The notes under the pieces were generated by a model, which searched no databases, was not told where the DNA came from, and saw nothing but the letters and a program-made list of their open reading frames with translations. A stretch of 64,000 bases of DNA, taken from Magnolia sinica (taxonomy: Eukaryota > Streptophyta > Magnoliopsida > Magnoliales > Magnoliaceae). Positions within the stretch are counted from its first letter, which is position 1, and each line of letters begins with the position of its first letter. The position numbers and the translations under genes were made by a program. Shown one piece after another: positions 10,943 to 22,640 of this stretch. The DNA lies in NCBI RefSeq assembly GCF_029962835.1, contig NC_080577.1, positions 29,866,501-29,930,500 of the forward strand. Direction: 5' to 3'.

Positions 10943-11480
10943 ATTTTTTTTTTTTTTGGAAGGTAAGCTTAAAATTTATTACTTCCAAGAGGCAAAAGCC
11001 TAAAAATACATAGAGGAGCTATTAGCACTAAGGAAAAACAAGGCAAAGATTTCTCCTAAAATACTAAGAGAGCAAGAAATAAAAGTAAAAGACCCCACAT
11101 CCTGAGGAGGAGAACAGCACTAGGAAAGGCCCACATCCTAGGACAGAAGGAAGACCAAAACCAAAGACAAACACCCAAAACACTGGAACAAAAGGGGAGC
11201 TCACAACAAAACACCTAACACACCCAAAGTCAAGCAGCCACTGAGGATATGACTGCAATCTCAATGTTAGAATGAAGTTGAGCAACCGGTCTAAGACGAT
11301 GCAATCTGCTAAGGTCGGTGATAAGGCGATGGTGACGCCCTGAGGCAGTGCAAGCAGAGAAACATAGGCCAGTGAGGCGAGTGGATATAGATCTCGCATA
11401 CTACCTCACTCTCCAAGAAGAGGCAGAAGGGTCTTCAATGGCTTTAGCAGCTTGAGCGTTATGCACTTCGAGGGAAATAC
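10943..11480 (-). mobile_element. LINE 3' end with poly(A) tail
   Basis: A run of T at about 10945-10960 is the complement of a poly(A) tail. Immediately upstream on the minus strand is AT-rich sequence and a T/G-rich 3' UTR-like frame (11064-11399), and then sequence reading HNAQAAKAIEDPSASSW near 11400-11460. This layout is that of a 5'-truncated plant L1 element. No RT motif remains. Confidence 0.5.
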
Positions 11481-11499
11481 TTGAAATATCCGCAGATGT

Positions 11500-11950
11500 C
11501 AATTTAGAAAGGCCAATATATCCACATTGTTCATCTATTTTTTCATATCATTTAAAGGCATAATCCCATACATGAAATAGATCCCAGCCTTAGGTGAGCC
11601 ATACAATAGGCAACAGTGGTGAAAGATCATTAAAAATTTCTTGCTAGCCACGACAGTTTTGGATCGTGGTGATATTTAGTTTCTATCTTAATCCAATAAT
11701 ATGTGACCTTGGCGACAGTTTGGATGAAAAATAAACATTACGGTTAGAATTACCAAGTTTATAATGGTTGGGCATTCAATCACCACTGTTTCTTATTATA
11801 TGGTCCACCTGAGATTTAGATCTGTTTTGTTTTTAGATCATGCACTAAAATGATCCAGAAAATTGGATGGACGGCGTGGATGTAGAATACGCATATCAAG
11901 GTAGGCCCATGGTAAGGGTTGCACCATCTTGGGTGATACTGGTGCCGTGC
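11500..11950. mobile_element. MITE family 1 copy
   Basis: The left block TCCACATTGTTCATCTATTT and the right block TTGGATGGACGGCGTGGATG are inverted relatives, and the inner blocks match the copy at 8330-8830 (GATTTAGATCTG, AATAAACATTA, AAGGTAGGCCCA...AAGGGTTGCACCATCTT). It is non-coding. Confidence 0.6.
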
Positions 11951-11954
11951 CCCA

Positions 11955-12175
11955 TCCATTCTCAGGGAAAGTTGGAAAGGAAATGTGATTTCCAAGTGAG
12001 AAAAATAAAAAAGACATTTTTGTAGGAAAATTAGCTTGAGAAATTCAATTTTCTTTTCTTTCTTATAATCTTAGTATTTATAAATAAGGGAAAATTGGTT
12101 TCTCAACAAAACTTGTTTCCTTTCACAACATTTCCCTTAATCCAAACAGGCCTTAATGAACTTCCTGTATGTTGA
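11955..12175. mobile_element. Small foldback element
   Basis: Sequence of the type GGAAAGGAAATGTGATTTCC near the left and TTGTTTCCTTTCACAACATT near the right, ending in CCTTAATCCAAACAGGCCTTAA, forms an imperfect inverted repeat of ~200 bp. The phrase 'CCAAACAGGCC' is typical of plant foldback/hAT-like MITE ends. The TSD was not resolved. Confidence 0.4.
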
Positions 12176-12179
12176 AGTT

Positions 12180-12672
12180 ATGTGGCCCCATGGTGATGTT
12201 TATCAGAAATATCTCCTTCATCCATTTTACAGATTGTGTTAGGATAATAGCTAAAAATGGGGTAGATTCAAAACTAAAGTGGGCCACACTAGGAAAACAA
12301 TGATGACGAAGATGCCATCCAAACTGTTTAGAAGGTCATTCCCATTAGGATGAGTTATGAAAACAAATATTAGCATTATTCAAAACCTTTTAACCCTTAT
12401 TGTTTTATTTCATGTGGCCTATTTTAGCTTTGTATCTGCTTCCTTCTTGAGATCATGTCTTCCAGCACTAATGGACAAGTGTTTTGTGTGGTATTTGTTT
12501 ACAGTTACACTCATTTTTGACATACTTACATGGTCCAATAAGAAGTCATCATGTGTTGTCATTACTAGCTTTTTAACAACAAGATCGTACTTAATGCCTG
12601 AGGAGATCTTTTGCCACTTTTCATTCGATGATACACGTTTCATCATAAATGTAGTGGCACAAAATCATATGC
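12180..12672. other. No recognised gene
   Basis: The sequence has MITE-like phrases at its left (CCATGGTGATGTTTATCAGAAAT, GCCATCCAAACTG). A 136-codon plus-strand frame (from 12357) runs into the Copia LTR and so cannot be a native gene. Host sequence resumes at 18236 after the insertion. Confidence 0.35.
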
Positions 12673-12678
12673 ATGCCT

Positions 12679-13451
12679 TAATGAGGTTTTCTCCTCGTCA
12701 CTCGACCGGCCGAGAGCTTCACTCGACCGGTCGAGGGTGCTGGTCGACCAGTCGAGAACTGGCTTGACTTGAGCTCCAACGAGTTTGGTTTGTATTTTTC
12801 TGTCCTGTTGGACCAGTTGAGAAGTCTGCTCGACCAATCAAGGCTCCGCTCGACCAGTCGAGATTACACAGATTCAGGTCCGAATTTTGTGCGAACTGTG
12901 TAAATTTGAGGCAGTTTTCGCCATGGTGCGGAAGGGAGTTGCCTAAACTATAAATAAGGGTTCCTATGGCTTTTTTAGGTAATGCAAGAGGGTTTCTTAA
13001 AGCTTTACAAGAGTTTGTTAAAGGGTTTGGGGCTATCAAAGGTGTGAGAGAGAGAGAGAGAGAGAAAGAGGGAAAGGAAGCTTATGTTAGGGAGGTTATG
13101 CTCATAGAGGTGATCTATTGTGCACTTGATATCTCAGCGCTTTTATGTCCTCGTAATCGGTAAGATCTCTCTATTTTTCTTTTATTCTCTTATTGTTTAT
13201 CCACTCCTGTGTGAGTGAAGAAGGTTTAATCCAAGTGGTGCATGCTTATGATAGGTTGTAATGTTTTACTTCATAGTATATTGTTGATCTCGACGAGGTC
13301 CCGTGGTTTTTACCTCTTTGAGGGTTTTCCACGTAAAAATCTCTTGTGTCATATGGTTTGTGCTTTGATTTATTTTATTGCTTTTATTATCACATAATTC
13401 TGGTGTTTTTAGGAGGCTAAATCCTAAGGTTTTGTGCAAAGGCTCCCAACA
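12679..13451 (+). repeat. 5' LTR of the Copia element
   Basis: It begins TAATGAGG (the 3' LTR keeps TGATAGGG, so the TG end has mutated) and ends CCCAACA. Its U3 region (12700-12865) carries several CTCGACCGGTCGAG-like palindromes. A TATAAATA box (about 12949) is followed by a leader with a GA run (13046-13066). Confidence 0.93.
12943..12960 (+). promoter_or_regulatory. TATA box of the 5' LTR
   Basis: AAACTATAAATAAGGG occurs at the same relative position in the 3' LTR (AAACTATAAATAGGGG, about 17735). It is preceded by the palindrome cluster and followed by the transcribed leader. Confidence 0.65.
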
Positions 13452-13454
13452 AAG

Positions 13455-13466
13455 TGGTATCAAAGC
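13455..13466 (+). promoter_or_regulatory. Primer binding site
   Basis: TGGTATCAAAGC lies three bases after the 5' LTR. It matches the usual plant initiator tRNA-Met primer complement (TGGTATCAGAGC) at 11 of 12 bases. Confidence 0.85.
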
Positions 13467-13502
13467 TAAGTTCATTAAACAGAGTGAGATCGGTTTTGAA
13501 TT

Positions 13503-14260
13503 ATGAAATGTGGCTCATCAAGGATGATCAGCCTCAATGGTTCTAATTGGACCATATGGAAGGCTAAAATGGAGGACTTGCTTTATTGTAAGGACTTATA
13601 TTCTCCAATTCAAGGCATATCAGTAAAGTCAAAGGATATGACAAATAACGATTGGAAGAAATTGAACCGGAAGGCGGCGGGGTTTATTAGACAATAGTTG
13701 GACGATTCCGTATTCCACAATGTGTCTACAAAAACTTCAGCCGCTAGGCTATGGCTGAAATTACAAGGGCTGTATGAGAGGAAGACAGCTGGTAACAAGA
13801 TTTTTCTGATAAGACGACTTGTGAATCTCAAGTTCAAAGATGGTGGTTCTGTAGCTGAGCACATGAATGAAGTCAACAATATATTAAACCAGCTCTCTGC
13901 TATGAAGATGGTCTTGGACAATAAATTACAGGCTCTACTATTGCTTATCTCATTGCCTGATAGTTGAGAGACACTGGTGGTGTCTCTAAGTAACTCCGTG
14001 CCAGACGAAAAGGTGTCCATGGAATATGTAACTACTTGTCTCTTTAATGAGAAGATAAAGAGGAAGTCTCAGGGGTCTACTCAGCAAGAGGCCCTTATGA
14101 CACAAGAACGAGAGAGAGGAAAGAACAGAAAGGGCGGGAAGACCCAAAATAAATCAAGAGGCAAGTCGAGTACCAGAAAGGACATTGAATGCTGAAATTA
14201 TGGAAAGAAGGGCCACTATAAGCATGAATGTCGTAAGAATAAGAACAATAAGAAAGGAAA
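13503..14260 (+). pseudogene. Copia gag (broken)
   Basis: This encodes the capsid-type protein: an N-terminal LNGSNWTIWKAKMEDLL motif, a capsid region with ARLWLKLQGLYERKTAG and FKDGGSVAEHMNEVN, and a basic region. A zinc knuckle follows at about 14190-14230. The frame is interrupted by TAG at 13695-13697 and by TGA at 13965-13967 and 14193-14195. In the knuckle (C-x2-C-x4-H-x4-C) the TGA replaces the residue after the first Cys and the second Cys is Tyr, so RNA binding would be lost even with readthrough. The order and spacing leave little doubt about the family. Confidence 0.88.
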
Positions 14261-14354
14261 AGGAAAGGAGAAGGAAGATGAATTAGACTCCACTACGGTT
14301 GCTTCAGATGGCGACGTTGTAGTTATTCTTTCTGCAGATCATGATGTTTGTCTT

Positions 14355-15134
14355 ATGGCTACGAGTCAGGACACCGACTGGGTGATAGACTCGGGAGCCT
14401 CGTTTTATGCGACTCCACGCAGGGACTTCTTCACAAGCTACAAGTCAAGTGACTTTGGGACCGTGAAGATGAAAAATTCTGGCGTATCAAAGATCGTAGG
14501 GGTCGGTGATATTTGTGTGAAGACCGATATGGGTTGCACATTGGTTCTCAGGGATGTGAGACACATTTTAGACCTTCACCTCAACTTGATGTCGACGGAA
14601 AAGTTGGATGATGAAGGCTATGAAAGTCATTTTACTGGTGGGCACTGCAAGCTCATCAAGGGTTTGTTGATTGCAGTTAGAGGAAAGAAGTGTTTCATCC
14701 TTTACAAGGCAAGTGTCAGTGTGTGCAAGGGTGGGTTGAACGCAGCAAAAGATTCAGCTATTGACATGTGGCACAGGCGTCTAGGCTACGTGAGTGAAAA
14801 AGGGCTTCAGGTACAAGCGAGGAAGCGGCTCCTTCCAGACGTGACAGGTATACCCCTCAAAACCTGTATTGATTATTTATCAGGGAAACAACATAGAGTT
14901 TCATTTGTTAAAATTGCTTCTCATATTAATAAAGTACATGCATTATATTTGATTTATTCTGATGTTTATGGTCCTATGAGGACAAAAACCTTGGGTGGGG
15001 CATTGTATTTTGTCACTTTTATAGATGATGCATATAGGAGGGTTTGGGTTTATGCTTTGAAATCAAAGGACGAGGTCTTTGGTGTGTTTGAATTATTCAT
15101 GCTATGGTCGAGAAAGAGACAAGTAGATCATTGA
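14355..15134 (+). pseudogene. Copia protease and integrase N-terminal part
   Basis: The frame opens with the aspartic protease active-site stretch WVIDSGASFYATP (about residues 9-21). It continues through FGTVKMKNSG and LRDVRHILDL, then the GAG-pre-integrase motif MWHRRLGYVSEKGLQ, the zinc-binding segment and the first catalytic Asp of the integrase core in YSDVYGPM. VTFIDDAYRRVWVY follows. The normal frame is lost after VFELF (about 15100) by a frameshift, and the second part of the core continues in another frame. Confidence 0.9.
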
Positions 15135-15640
15135 AGTGCATTCGCACTGACAATGGTGGTGAATACATCGGTAACTTTCATGAGTATTACAAGTCCCTGA
15201 GTATATGGCATGAACAAATGGTTCCCAAGACCCCCCAGCATAATGGTGTGGCTGAGCGAATGAATCGCACCATTGTATAGTGAATCAGATGCATGTTATC
15301 CCATGCGAAGTTGCCTAAGCCGTTCTGAGGAGAAGCAATACACACGACAGTGTATCTGATAAACAGGTCTCCATCAACCCCGTTGAATGGAGAAGTACCT
15401 GAGAAGGTGTGGACTGGACAGGATCCATCGTACAGTCATCTCAGGGTATTTGGATGCAGGGCATCCGTTCACGTACCAAAGGATGAGAGGTCCAAGCTTG
15501 ATATGAAGATCAGACAATGTGTGTTCTTGGGATACGATGATAAAAAGTTCGGTTACAGATTGTGGGATCCAATCGAGAAGAAGCTCGTCAGGAGCAGAGA
15601 TGTGGTTTTCTCTGAAGATCAGTGTATATAAGACATTTGT
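15100..15640 (+). pseudogene. Copia integrase C-terminal part
   Basis: After the frameshift the core resumes with IRTDNGGEYIGNF (second catalytic Asp) and TPQHNGVAERMNRTI (catalytic Glu). It is cut by a TAG near 15278. The frame 15350-15631 continues with the conserved YLINRSPSTPLNG, SHLRVFGCRASVHVPK and FLGYDDKKFGYRLWDP motifs of Copia integrase C-termini. This part would insert the cDNA into the chromosome; it is now non-functional. Confidence 0.9.
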
Positions 15641-15794
15641 AAGCCAAAGAAGAACCAGCCTAGTTCAGGTGAACTAGTGGATATGGATCCAGTAATTTCT
15701 CCCGTGGTACCTGATGATGGGGGAGTACAGCACGATGTAGAGGACGAGGGAGTTCTTACAGAAGATGGACCGGGGGAGTAGCCTCACTTGATTC

Positions 15795-16600
15795 ACCCGT
15801 TGAGCCACAGGTAAGGAGGTCATCTAGGGATAGATATCCGTCTAAGAGGTACTCACCGCATGAGTACATTATGCTCACTGATGGGGGAGAGCCAGAAGAT
15901 TATTCTGAGGCCCTAGCCGATGAGCATAAGGGGGAGAGGTTGAAAGCTATGCAAGAGGAGATGAAATCCTTGCATAAGAACCACACATATGATATGGTGA
16001 AACTACCTAAGGGAAAGAAAGTTCTGAGCAACAAGTGGGTGTTCAGAAAGAAGATTGAGTAGAAGAATTCACAAACGAGGTTCAAGACTGGACTTGTGGT
16101 GAAAGGGTTTGGTCAGAGGAAATGCATAGACTTTGAGGAGATATTCTTACAAGTGGTGAAGATGACATCTATACGGGTATTGCTTGGGTTGGCGGCTAGC
16201 ATGGATCTGGAGATAGAGCAGTTAAATGTTAAAACTACCTTTTTCCATGGTGACCTGGAAGAAGAGATCTACATGCACCAACCAGAGGGGTTCAAAATCA
16301 AGGGCAAAGAGGATATGGTGTGTAGACTGAGGAAGAGCTTGTATGGGCTGAAACAAGCTCCAAGGCAATGGTACAATAAGTTCGAATCGTTCATGTTAAA
16401 GCATGGGTATGACAAAACGGAGTCGAACCACTGTGTGTTCACATGCTAGTTCTTATATAGTGATTTTTTAGTTCTATTGTTATACGTTAATGACATGCTC
16501 ATCATGGGAAAAGATATCAAGAAGATTGACAGGCTGAAATAAGATTTGGGCAAGTCATTCGTGATGAAAGACTTAGGCTTAGCTAAGTAGATCCTAGGAA
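15795..16600 (+). pseudogene. Copia reverse transcriptase (broken, YVND active site)
   Basis: The segments include LHKNHTYDMVKLPKGKK, NKWVFRKK, FEEIFLQVVKMTSIRVLL, DLEIEQLNVKTTFFHGDL, MHQPEGFK and SLYGLKQAPRQWYNKF in the normal RVT_2 order. TAG codons break the frame after FRKKIE (about 16060) and after HCVFTC (about 16447). The catalytic box at about 16480-16495 reads LLYVNDML: the first Asp of the YVDD signature is Asn (AAT). This would abolish polymerase activity independently of the stops. Confidence 0.92.
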
Positions 16601-17470
16601 TGGAGATAACCCGTGATAGAAGCAGCAGGAAGCTTTGGCTATTACAAGAGTGGTATATTGAAAAAGTCATAGAGCGGTTCAATATAAATGCAGTGAAGCC
16701 GGTCAGTACTCTACTAGATGGTTACTTCAGATTGAGCGACAGACAGTGTCCTAAGACGAAGGCAGAGGTGGATGAGATGCAGAAGATACCCTATGCATCA
16801 GCAGAAGGAATTTGATGTATGCTATTGTGTGTACGTGCCCAGACATAGCATATGCGGTTGGTGTTGTCAGCCGGTATCTTGTCAATCCTAGTAAAGAGCA
16901 TTGGGTAGCGGTGCAATGGATACTGCGATATCTAAGATGCTCATCCAGGTTGAGCCTATGCTATGGTGACGGAAAACCTATGTTAGAGGGCTACACGAAT
17001 GCAGATATGACAGTTGACATAGACTCCAAGAAGTCTACATCGGGGTTCATGTTCATGTTTGCAGGGGGAGCGGTCTCTTGGCAGAGCAAGCTACAGAAGG
17101 TCATAGCATTGTCGACGATAGAGGCTGAGTACATTGTGGTCACAGAGGTATGTAAAGAGATGCTTTGGATGAAGAGGTTCTTACAGGAATTTAGCCTGAA
17201 GCAGGAGCAGTCTATTGTGATAGTAAAAGTGTTATACACTTGAGTAAGAATCCAAGTCAGCACTCCAAGTCGAAGCATATAAAGATTCAGTATCACTGGA
17301 TCAGGGATACTTTGGAACAGAAGGTGTTACAACTTGAGAAGGTCCACACGGATGATAATGGGCCAGACATGATGACCAAGGCTTTGGTCAAGGGTAAGTT
17401 TGAGGTTTATAGAAACCGGGCTGGCTTGAAGAAGGTGGATTCCTCCTTAGTCAAAAAGGGAGAGATTTGA
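16600..17470 (+). pseudogene. Copia RT connection and RNase H domain
   Basis: The segments LLQEWYIEKVIERFNI, MMYAIVCTCPDIAYAVGVV, GYTNADMTVDIDSKKSTSG, VSWQSKLQKVIALSTIEAEY and CKEMLWMKRFL are the typical 3' part of a Copia polyprotein with the RNase H acidic residues. A frameshift near 16812 and a stop near 17241 split it. The final frame ends at 17468-17470 next to the polypurine tract. Confidence 0.9.
17451..17467 (+). promoter_or_regulatory. Polypurine tract
   Basis: TCAAAAAGGGAGAGATT lies directly before the 3' LTR and is the expected plus-strand primer. Confidence 0.75.
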
Positions 17471-18235
17471 TAGGGTTTTCTCCTCGTTACTTGACCAGTC
17501 GAGAGCTTCACTCGACTGGTCGAGGGTGCTGGTCGACCAGTCGAGGACTGGCTCGACTCGAACTCCAGCTAGTTTGGTTTGTATTTTTCCGAGCAGCTCG
17601 ACCGGTCGAGGCTCTGCTCGACCAGTCGAGGACTCTGCTCGACTAGTCGAGGTTACACAGATTCATGTTTGGATTTTGTGCGGACTGCGTAAATTCGAAG
17701 CGATTTTTATCATGGTTCGAAAGGGAGTTGCCTAAACTATAAATAGGGGTTCCTAAGGCTTTTCTAGGTAATGCAAGAGGGTTTCCTAAAGCTTTACAAG
17801 AGTTTGTTAAGGGGTTTAGGGCTATTAAAGGTGTGAGAGAGAGAGAGAGAAAGAGAGAGAGAGGAAACTTGTGGAAGGAAGGTTATGCTCATAGAGGTGA
17901 TCTATTGTGCACTTGATATCTCAGTGCCTCTATGTCCTCGTAATCAGTGAGATCTCTCAGTTTTTCTTTTATTTTCTTATTGTTTATCCACTCCTGCATG
18001 AATGAAGAAGGTTTGATCTAAGCAGTGTGTGCTTGTGATCAGTTGTAACGTTCTACTTCATAGTGGATTGTTGATTTAGACGAGGTCCCGTGGTTTTTAC
18101 CTCTTTGAGGGTTTTCCACGTAAAAATCTTGTGTCTTGTGGTTTATGCTTTGATTTATTTCATTGCTTTATTATCACATAATTTTGATGTTTTTGAGAGG
18201 CTAGATCCTAAGGTTTTATGCAAAGGCCCCCAACA
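17468..18235 (+). repeat. 3' LTR of the Copia element
   Basis: It runs TGATAGGGTTTTC...CCCCCAACA. It aligns along its length with the 5' LTR, including the palindrome cluster (17490-17655), TATAAATA, a GA run (about 17836-17862) and ATGCTCATAGAGGTGATC. It is followed by TGCCT. Confidence 0.93.
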
Positions 18236-18308
18236 TGCCTTTAAAGGAACAAAGTGTTGAATGACACATAGCCTTAATTTGGGTGGCACGTAACTAAGGA
18301 AGTATACC

Positions 18309-21300
18309 TGTAACGTCCTGATTTTCACTGTTTCGGATTTCAAAAAATCCTTCATTTTTTTTAAAATTTTTTATTAACTTATATTGTCACTTACTGACCA
18401 TTAATACTCAATGTTAGTTTATACACGGATGGTATTGGTAAAGAACTGCACGAGTTCGATTAATCAACCGTAGGAAGCCAACTAATCCGCTCGATCCTTT
18501 GAACATCAAGTTTAGCCCCATGATTTACTCACATAGGACCCAAATCTAACCAACACATTGTTAACTAATCAAGACAATCATAGCTAAATTAAAGATCTAA
18601 CCGAAGTCGAGTCGGATAAGGCCCAGATCTTAACTAATAGACCAAATCAACCCTGTTACTCTTTTAGCCTAAAATTGACGGTTAAAAGTAATCATGACCA
18701 AATCTCTACTTTCACTAGCTATAAATAGTCCATACTATAAACATAGTTAATCCAAACCCTAATCATTGCCTACGATAAATCTTAATACCTAACTCATTTC
18801 AGAAATGCCCCGATTTCCTAAACAAGCTTTAGACCGCTCGTTGGTGGGCCACTAGTTCCAAAACTATAGAATAATTTCTATCTTACTGGGGTCGATGTCC
18901 ATTGCGGGAGTCGGACCTAGGTACTATCCAGAACCGCTCAACTTGAGTCAAAGGACGAGTGCATGAGAAGTGTAAATACCTTAAAGGAAGAAGCTGAAAC
19001 TTAAGTGAATAGGGTCGTCCACTCTTATGCAAAGTTGAAGATTTAGGATAGTTAGTTTATGACCAAACTTCACACGTGAAGTAAGGATATTTTTCGCAGC
19101 CCCGATCGACCATCGGTGACAGTTGAACAGACTTCTAATCATATCTGTCGATCGGCGCATCTAAATGGCAGGTCAATCATATCTATACGTAGATCATCGT
19201 TAGGGCTAACTATCCTACGGTGTATATTAATATGTACGCCCCATAGTGGGCTATAAAGGTTGGAAAGACCCTCCCATAAGGCTAGTATAGTAAAAACCTA
19301 GCCCTTGGGGCAATTTACACCAAATCTAACACTATATAAGGGCCTCATTTGGGCACCCCCTTCTCCCATACGAATTTCATGCCCTACCTTGGTGAAGGAG
19401 AAGAGAAAGAGAAAGAGAGAATGACAAAAAGAAGAAGGGAGAGAAAGGTGGGCCCAAAGGAGGTAGAATCTTGTAACCTCTCTTCCTCAAGAAACCCCCT
19501 ATCCACAACTACAAACACGATTTCAATCGATTGGGTAAGTAACTACTCTTCTCCTTTAGAAATCTATCATGTTAAGCTAGGCCTTGCATTTATTTTAACA
19601 TGCAAGTACGTTTGACTCAGGATCTCTACAAATCGACCCACGAGTTCGGCAACCCTAGGTCGATTCCTCAAGCTCTCAACGATCCGTAGGTGCAGACCAT
19701 TATCCTTAGGTGCCCAAGTACCAATTTTAGACTAAATTTAATGATTTTGGATGCTAGATTAATAAACATACGAATTCTAAAAAAAACTCCTAAATTAGGA
19801 ATCCATATGATGAGTACACCCAATATGCATGAAATGATAAATGGATTGTTTGATCGTTATTCTCAATTTGTTTGGGCATGAGATTCGTGTTGTATGTACA
19901 TTCTTGCATCTAACATCTTTGCACATTCTTTTTATGTTGTATACTTGATTGTAATTTTCCGTATTATGGATAATGTGTAATTTTTGCTTCTTAGTTCAAC
20001 ACCACCCACACACATATCTAATTTATGCTATTAAGAATAGTCACATGCATGTTAATATCATAAAATTTGATGCTTGGATGTGTTGTATATTTTATTCCTT
20101 CTCCACTTGAAGATAAACTCTTGACTACTTAGAATATTATTAAATATAGCCCACCCTCTGGGTTGGTCAGGAATCTGAGACTTGTAAGGGTAGTCCCGTT
20201 AGTTGGGCTACCTTGTGATTAGACTGACTGGTGCGGGTGGACGCGAATGGGCGACAGTGGTAGGACTACATGGGTTGCTTGCACCCAATGTCGTGCATTA
20301 TATGTTCACCTGAATTTGGGCGGTCTAGTCCACCGACTGACCAACCATGCTTGTTAACAATGTTTGTTCATGCCTGTCTGGAACCTGGAACACCTCTCGC
20401 CCATTGACGCCCACTGATAACAACTAGAAACTGATCCACAGTCTCGTGAGCCGGGCATGGTGGAATGGGACACTATGTCCAAGCTGTCGGCCGACGCTGG
20501 GGTGACGAACCTCCCCGTAGTGACCATGAGGGATCCTGCTTCCCAGCACTTCCCACGTGCTTGCAATCAGGGGTGAGGACTCTGATGGGATCAAGGATGC
20601 GGGGTCTTAGTGTCGTACATTGAGGGGTCCTGACCTCGCAAATGGATGAGGGCATTGATATCGTTGAGGTGTACCAGTTTCCCCAACTTGCTAGATGAAC
20701 AAAATTAACTAAACACTCAGTTAACATTATTCATGCATCGCATTAGATAAGATTTGACGACTTGGTAGTTGAGGTCGTAATGAGGGAGTGTTGGTCATGC
20801 GCAACCGTGAGACGAAGTCGCTCGAGGGAGTGTTCTGGGTGAGGTCATGCATCATACGTAATTCATGTATATACATTAACAAAGACTAGTTAGGGATTTA
20901 TGAATTTATGTTTTTCATTAAATTCATCATGGAATTGTTATTTGATATAACTTATGGCTAATGACACCCACTGAGTTAGCTACTCACTCCCACTTTGGGA
21001 TAGTGTTTTCAAATACCAACCAGACCCTTTATTAGATGCAGGTGAGGCGGAGCTCGACAAGCTGAGCGGGGTAAGCATGGATAAGGAAGAGGAGCTTCCC
21101 TGCTTTCAGACTTTCGGCGGATCCTTTTAGTTTGAGTTCGAGCTACTGCGGGGTATGGGTCAGGGCTCTAGTCGCTTTGGGTCATGTATGGGTAGGACTA
21201 GTTTCCTATTTAGATGATTTGGAATTTGTGGTTTATATATTTTTATATTTAGTGGCACTTGATACTGCTTTATGACTTACTTATGTTTCATGCCTTCTTA

Positions 21301-21425
21301 AACTCTCCATTATTTATGAGATCATCCAAATGTAATTAAAATTTGAAGCCCATTAGGGCATCCATGACACCTGAGAATTTAGGAGCTGAGTTCCTACATG
21401 GCCCCTGAAAACCCAGGGTGTTACA
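18309..21425 (+). mobile_element. Solo LTR 2 with perfect 5-bp TSD
   Basis: TGTAACGTCC...GGGTGTTACA, 3117 bp, is flanked by ATACC at 18304-18308 and 21426-21430. It contains no coding frame and has no partner LTR, so it is the product of unequal recombination of a long-LTR element. Blocks near 20490-20520 and 20975-21010 are the reverse complements of blocks in solo LTRs 1 and 3. It therefore has the opposite orientation to them. Confidence 0.88.
19325..19450 (+). promoter_or_regulatory. LTR promoter region of solo LTR 2
   Basis: CACTATATAAGGGCC (about 19329-19343) is followed by an AG-rich leader (GAAGAGAAAGAGAAAGAGAG, about 19399). It matches the layout in the sister copies, so the LTR could still start transcription rightward. 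Inference from position and composition. Confidence 0.5.
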
Positions 21426-21430
21426 ATACC

Positions 21431-22640
21431 GACACATATATAAAAGGGCTACCGAGGCAAGGATCTTATTACATATTCAAATATGCTCGATAAGGTCGTC
21501 TCTTGCAATATTTTCAAAATGGGAGATCTTCCCAGAGAAGTTCAGAGCTCTTACAACTATTACGAAGATTTAAAATATCTGAAGATCATACTAATATTTG
21601 AGCGGATTGGAACCAATGGATTGGAGCCCAATTATGATCTGGTGAGACCGGTTCCATGAATATTCAAGCTTATGATAAGGGATATTTGGAGATGGCTTTG
21701 ATCAAGCCACAATTAGATGCAACAAAACCTTAAAAATGATTTTTGATTTGTAAAAATCATTACAGCCACGCTGACAAGAGATCCAAAAATGGTTTCAAGT
21801 TGATAGAGATCTCTTGTGGAAAGACCATATAAAAAGCCATAATTGTGAAGGATCCTTGACCAACAAGAACACTCGGTAAGGATTTCGTCGCCTCTAAAAG
21901 CTATAAAAGGAGAACGTGATGAAGAAATCCATGCCCACGCCAAACACAATCTATCTACATAATTTTTATCTTTACTTGTCTTTTATTCTAGCATAGCTTA
22001 GCCTAGATTTAGCTTGTATCGCTATTGTCCAGCGCCATTGCTACAATACCGTATGAGTTGCCGTGATCTTCCATTGTTAGATTCCGATCAACTGAGTTCT
22101 TACTTAGAAGATTAAACACCCTAGTCACATCCTGTTGACCATCTGCCTAGATCGTTTGTTCATACGGACGAATGGGGTATTTATCTTCCATTTTATTTTA
22201 TTTTTCAAGTTTATTTGATACTCTGTCGATTATAATGAGTATCATTCGCAAATTAATAAAATTGGCTTTATTCTTTTATTTTAATTGTCCATATTTATTC
22301 CTTTAAGAAGTACATTGGTTGCAATTATTAGTGAAAGAAAAGTACTAAATGTAAGGCAAAAAAGAATCCATAAAGAATGACTAACTCCTACCCTTCTGCA
22401 ATTTGCCTAATCGTTATTACAACTGGTGGTTAAGAGGGCGACTGGATCCTAGAATATGGTCTTTAGTTGGTCCATCTCAGTGCGGGCCTGCGGAGGCACC
22501 AACGTTCAATCAGACATTGAGTCGATTACCACTCTAGCACGGTCGCACTTCCTAATCGCATGCATAAACCAAATGCAAGTCCTTTTTCACATGTGTAGCC
22601 TAGTATTTGATTGAACTAGCATTGCCTACACTAAAAGTGG
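21431..22640 (+). other. Unclassified LTR-like or leader-like segment
   Basis: No protein is recognised. A TATA box (CTATAAAAGGAG, 21901-21912) is followed ~350 bp later by AATTAATAAAATTGG (about 22254), a possible polyadenylation signal. This spacing suits an LTR or a pararetrovirus-type promoter. No duplicate LTR and no primer site were found, so the class stays open. The degenerate Copia RT begins right after it and might belong to the same dead element. Confidence 0.3.

Larger units (their letters stand above)
12679..18235 (+). mobile_element. Full-length Copia LTR retrotransposon, Tork/Tnt1-like
   Basis: The element is 5.56 kb with two LTRs (12679-13451 and 17468-18235), a tRNA-Met-type primer site, gag, protease, integrase, RT and RNase H in Copia order, and a polypurine tract. 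The target duplication TGCCT is at 12674-12678 and 18236-18240. The reading frame has at least six stops or shifts, so the element is not autonomous. The gag, protease and integrase motif spelling is closest to the Tork lineage; that is knowledge-based inference. Confidence 0.93.

Noticed and set aside
11064..11399. 111-codon hydrophobic minus-strand frame
   Set aside because: It lies in the 3' untranslated part of a LINE, next to its poly(A) tail.
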